From NCBI GenBank assembly GCA_012033095.1, contig JAAUPO010000085.1, positions 1-7,776 of the forward strand: 7,776 nucleotides of DNA. The letters are read 5' to 3'. Under the pieces are notes generated by a model, which saw nothing but the letters and a program-made list of their open reading frames with translations, did no database searches and was not told where the DNA came from. This document shows, piece after piece, positions 5,776 through 7,776 of the stretch (the first letter of the stretch is position 1; each line of letters opens with the position of its first letter). This DNA comes from Synechococcaceae cyanobacterium RL_1_2. Its GTDB lineage: Bacteria; Cyanobacteriota; Cyanobacteriia; Cyanobacteriales; JAAUPO01. A program made the position numbers and the translations under genes.

Positions 5776-7227
5776 TTATTTCCAATGGAATGACCATAGT
5801 CTGCGCCACCAGGGGATGGGTTTATCGTCGAGATAATCTATTTTTTGATTAATGTCTTCTAAATTCCAGCCGGTTAGTTTGGCGACGGTTTGGGCTTCCT
5901 TACTTTGGCGATCGCGGGTGGATTGGCGATAACTATTCATTGCCTCTCGACATTCCTTAGAATTATCGCTGGGTTCACTGCGAAACGGTCGATTGATCAC
6001 GTAACGACCTTGGAAATACTGTTGATTGGAGGTTTCTTGGAATTGAAGATCGGCGGGGAAGCGATCGCGGCTATAGCGCACATGGAGACGGGTTAAAAAG
6101 GTATTCGAGGTCGGTCGTTCCCAGGGATTACCACTAATTTGTTCATTGTTCCAAAAGACTCCGGCTTGGCGTAATTCTTCTGGGGTAAGGATCGGCGCGG
6201 AACAGGGGTCACAACTCGCCATATCCCAGGCATACTCCAGAAAAGCCACATTGCGATCGTTGGCTTGATAGTCCTTCGCAAACATGGTGCTATAAAAATC
6301 CCCAAATTCTTCCTGAACAAATTCCGGCACATTTGCATCGGTGGGAATTCTCACCGTACGGTAATTAGTTAATTCCACCTGGCCATTGGGGGAGAGTAAA
6401 TATAAAATTAAATCCTGATCCCCTTTGGCATTGACCATCCCTAAACGAATGGGGAGCATCAACTTTGATGATTCATAGGCGATCTGGAGGGGGCGTAATT
6501 TTTGAAATTCACCGCGATCGAATTCCTCTAGATTGACTTTCGCCACAAAGAATTTCATCCCATTTTTGAGGTAGGAACTAACAATTTCGTTCGCTCCCGT
6601 AGGAATTTTGTAATCATTATCATTGAGCCAATTAATGAGACCGTTAGATTCCTTTGCGCTGAGAATTAAAATGTCATATTCCCCAACGGAAAAACTTTCC
6701 TCGATCGTCACACCATAAGCTTCATTTTTAGCCATCGGTGCCGGAGCAGGTGCCGCCCCGTCAGAGGATAGCCTGCCTAATTCTTGCTCATATATTTGCA
6801 TCGCACAGGGATCGGGGTCAAAATATTCCACTAACCGAGGAGCAGAAAAGTCATCTAAACGGGTCAGGATATTAAGATCCCCCACATTTACCTGATCTTC
6901 TTGAATAATGGTGGGTACAGGCACCACCAACGCAAAATCATTGACATCCCCTTCAAAGTCGTTGGCCATGGTGATGACCGTACGATCGCCGTCCCGGGCC
7001 AAAATCACTTGGGAGGTTTCGTTATACAGCTTGGTATCCGCTTTAGCTAGATAGAACCCACAAAATGCCCATACTGGCTTCATCAGGGTAAAACTTAACA
7101 GGAAAGTTAAGCCCATCACCCCCAAAAGCTTCCAGGGTTGGAAACGGAAATGCTGGATCGGTGGGATCAAGGAACTTACAAACTGTTGGAAGAGTTTGAA
7201 TGGTACTAATGGTTTGAGTTTAAGCAT
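5776..7227 (-). CDS. DUF2330 family exported protein
   Basis: The 483-residue protein has a basic N-terminus, a hydrophobic stretch at about 34-49 and VWA at 52-54 before FCGFYLAKADTKLYN, so a signal peptide cleaved after Ala54, or an N-terminal membrane anchor, is likely. The mature start CGFYLAKAD, ILARDGDRTVITMANDFEGD and FALVVPVPT (98-106), SAPRLVEYFDPDPC (128-141) and LMLPIRLGMVN (256-266) are hallmarks of DUF2330, whose function is unknown. Cysteines at 56, 141, 339 and 342 (CDPC) could form disulfides outside the cytoplasm. An Ala/Pro linker (157-166) precedes the second half; the C-terminal 60 residues are charged and end in PWWRRLWSFHWK. GGAGAGA 10 bases upstream supports the ATG at 7225-7227. 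The start overlaps the end of the RnfD-like gene by 8 bases, pointing to co-translation and a shared role. Confidence 0.88.
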   Translation of the reverse strand: MLKLKPLVPFKLFQQFVSSLIPPIQHFRFQPWKLLGVMGLTFLLSFTLMKPVWAFCGFYLAKADTKLYNETSQVILARDGDRTVITMANDFEGDVNDFALVVPVPTIIQEDQVNVGDLNILTRLDDFSAPRLVEYFDPDPCAMQIYEQELGRLSSDGAAPAPAPMAKNEAYGVTIEESFSVGEYDILILSAKESNGLINWLNDNDYKIPTGANEIVSSYLKNGMKFFVAKVNLEEFDRGEFQKLRPLQIAYESSKLMLPIRLGMVNAKGDQDLILYLLSPNGQVELTNYRTVRIPTDANVPEFVQEEFGDFYSTMFAKDYQANDRNVAFLEYAWDMASCDPCSAPILTPEELRQAGVFWNNEQISGNPWERPTSNTFLTRLHVRYSRDRFPADLQFQETSNQQYFQGRYVINRPFRSEPSDNSKECREAMNSYRQSTRDRQSKEAQTVAKLTGWNLEDINQKIDYLDDKPIPWWRRLWSFHWK

Positions 7228-7776
7228 TTAACGTTCTCTCCATGGCCTGGTGGGGCACAATATCTGTCCAATTAAAGGTGCGCCCATTCCAGTAGCGATC
7301 GATCACAATAGTGAGGGGGGACATGATAAATAAAGTCCAGAAAATCGCAGTATTTACATAAAACTGGTATTGCAACACAAAACTAATCACCGCGATCGCG
7401 ATAGACCACAATAGGCGGCCAGTGCGAGCGTTGGGGATGGAGCGCGGATCGGTCAGCATAAAAAGAGCAAACAACAACAAAGAACCACTCATTAATTGAT
7501 GGAGCACCACATCGATTTCCCAACCGAGGTAAGCATTGCGCGCAAACGCCAAGGCCCCATAGGTTAAAAAGAAGGCCGCTGACGTTTCAAACCGACCGAC
7601 TTTTTTCAGGATCATGGCTCCAGTACCCGCAAATACTAATAGATACCACCAATCGTTACCCCATTGCCCAGGGGAAACCCAAGCGTCATGGGTAAAGCTA
7701 ATGGCACAAATGATGCCAATATTGGCCGGACTTAAAGAAATGCTTTTTATGGTAGCGAAACACAAATTTACTAGCG
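7220..7776 (-). CDS. RnfD/NqrB-like integral membrane protein, N-terminus cut by window edge
   Basis: The minus frame is open through the right edge; no convincing start is inside the window (the first TTG at 7763-7765 is not credible), so the gene continues outside. The visible 185 residues form about six membrane spans: near SPANIGIICAISFT, DWWYLLVFAGTGAMIL, TSAAFFLTYGALAFA, LHQLMSGSLLLFALFML, LLWSIAIAVISFVLQYQ and AIFWTLFIMSPLTIVI. LFALFMLTDPRSIP matches the conserved FFMATDPVTSP-type loop of the RnfD/NqrB family, membrane subunits of ion-pumping redox complexes that carry FMN. The SGAT motif whose Thr binds FMN in NqrB is not in the visible part. No other Rnf/Nqr subunit is in the window. 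The stop overlaps the DUF2330 start by 8 bases. The family is likely; a redox role here is an inference. Confidence 0.8.
   Translation of the reverse strand, partial: LVNLCFATIKSISLSPANIGIICAISFTHDAWVSPGQWGNDWWYLLVFAGTGAMILKKVGRFETSAAFFLTYGALAFARNAYLGWEIDVVLHQLMSGSLLLFALFMLTDPRSIPNARTGRLLWSIAIAVISFVLQYQFYVNTAIFWTLFIMSPLTIVIDRYWNGRTFNWTDIVPHQAMERTLNA
7238..7241 (-). promoter_or_regulatory. Ribosome binding site of the DUF2330 gene
   Basis: GGAG on the minus strand lies 10 bases before the ATG at 7225-7227, inside the last codons of the RnfD-like gene. It supports the long N-terminus of the DUF2330 protein and means the gene can be translated independently as well as by coupling. Confidence 0.6.

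Noticed and set aside
5890..6338. Open frames in other frames within the DUF2330 gene
   Set aside because: The minus-strand DUF2330 frame is continuous and conserved; the alternatives are antisense or out-of-frame shadows.

Overview
The window looks like chromosomal DNA from a cyanobacterium. The HIP1 palindrome GCGATCGC occurs at least 12 times, about once per 650 bases, and is found in nearly every gene. The readable proteins (a cyanobacterial-type DUF2330 protein with an RnfD/NqrB-like partner, CobI, RsmE, PurK) fit that group. I cannot name the genus. Intergenic spaces are rich in short inverted-repeat elements that look like MITEs.

Layout: 1-962 (minus) is an M42 zinc aminopeptidase cut by the left edge. 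963-1592 is a 630-base non-coding stretch with a small palindrome, two adjacent MITE-like elements and an AT-rich palindrome. 1593-2306 (plus) is rsmE, a 16S rRNA methyltransferase. 2307-2465 holds a third MITE-like element. 2466-3203 (minus) is cobI (cobalamin pathway), overlapping by 4 bases the end of purK (3200-4308, minus; purine biosynthesis). purK is split by two frameshifts. 4309-4638 carries a fourth inverted-repeat element and a possible promoter. 4639-5637 (plus) is a glycosyltransferase gene split by three inferred one-base losses. 5638-5775 is a convergent spacer with a long imperfect hairpin. 5776-7227 (minus) is a secreted or anchored DUF2330 protein, overlapping by 8 bases an RnfD/NqrB-like membrane protein that runs off the right edge.

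Gene relations: purK and cobI form one minus-strand transcription unit, although the pathways differ. The RnfD-like and DUF2330 genes form a second unit, probably a membrane protein plus an exported partner of unknown job. M42 peptidase and RsmE are independent housekeeping genes, divergent across the repeat-rich spacer.

The most notable point is that all five inferred frameshifts lie in the two neighbouring genes purK and the glycosyltransferase, while about 4.4 kb of other coding sequence reads cleanly. This means either recent gene decay or a locally poor assembly. I see no CRISPR array, tRNA, rRNA, full insertion sequence, phage module or obvious defence system. No clearly undescribed system is visible; the RnfD-like/DUF2330 pair is the best candidate for unknown biology.
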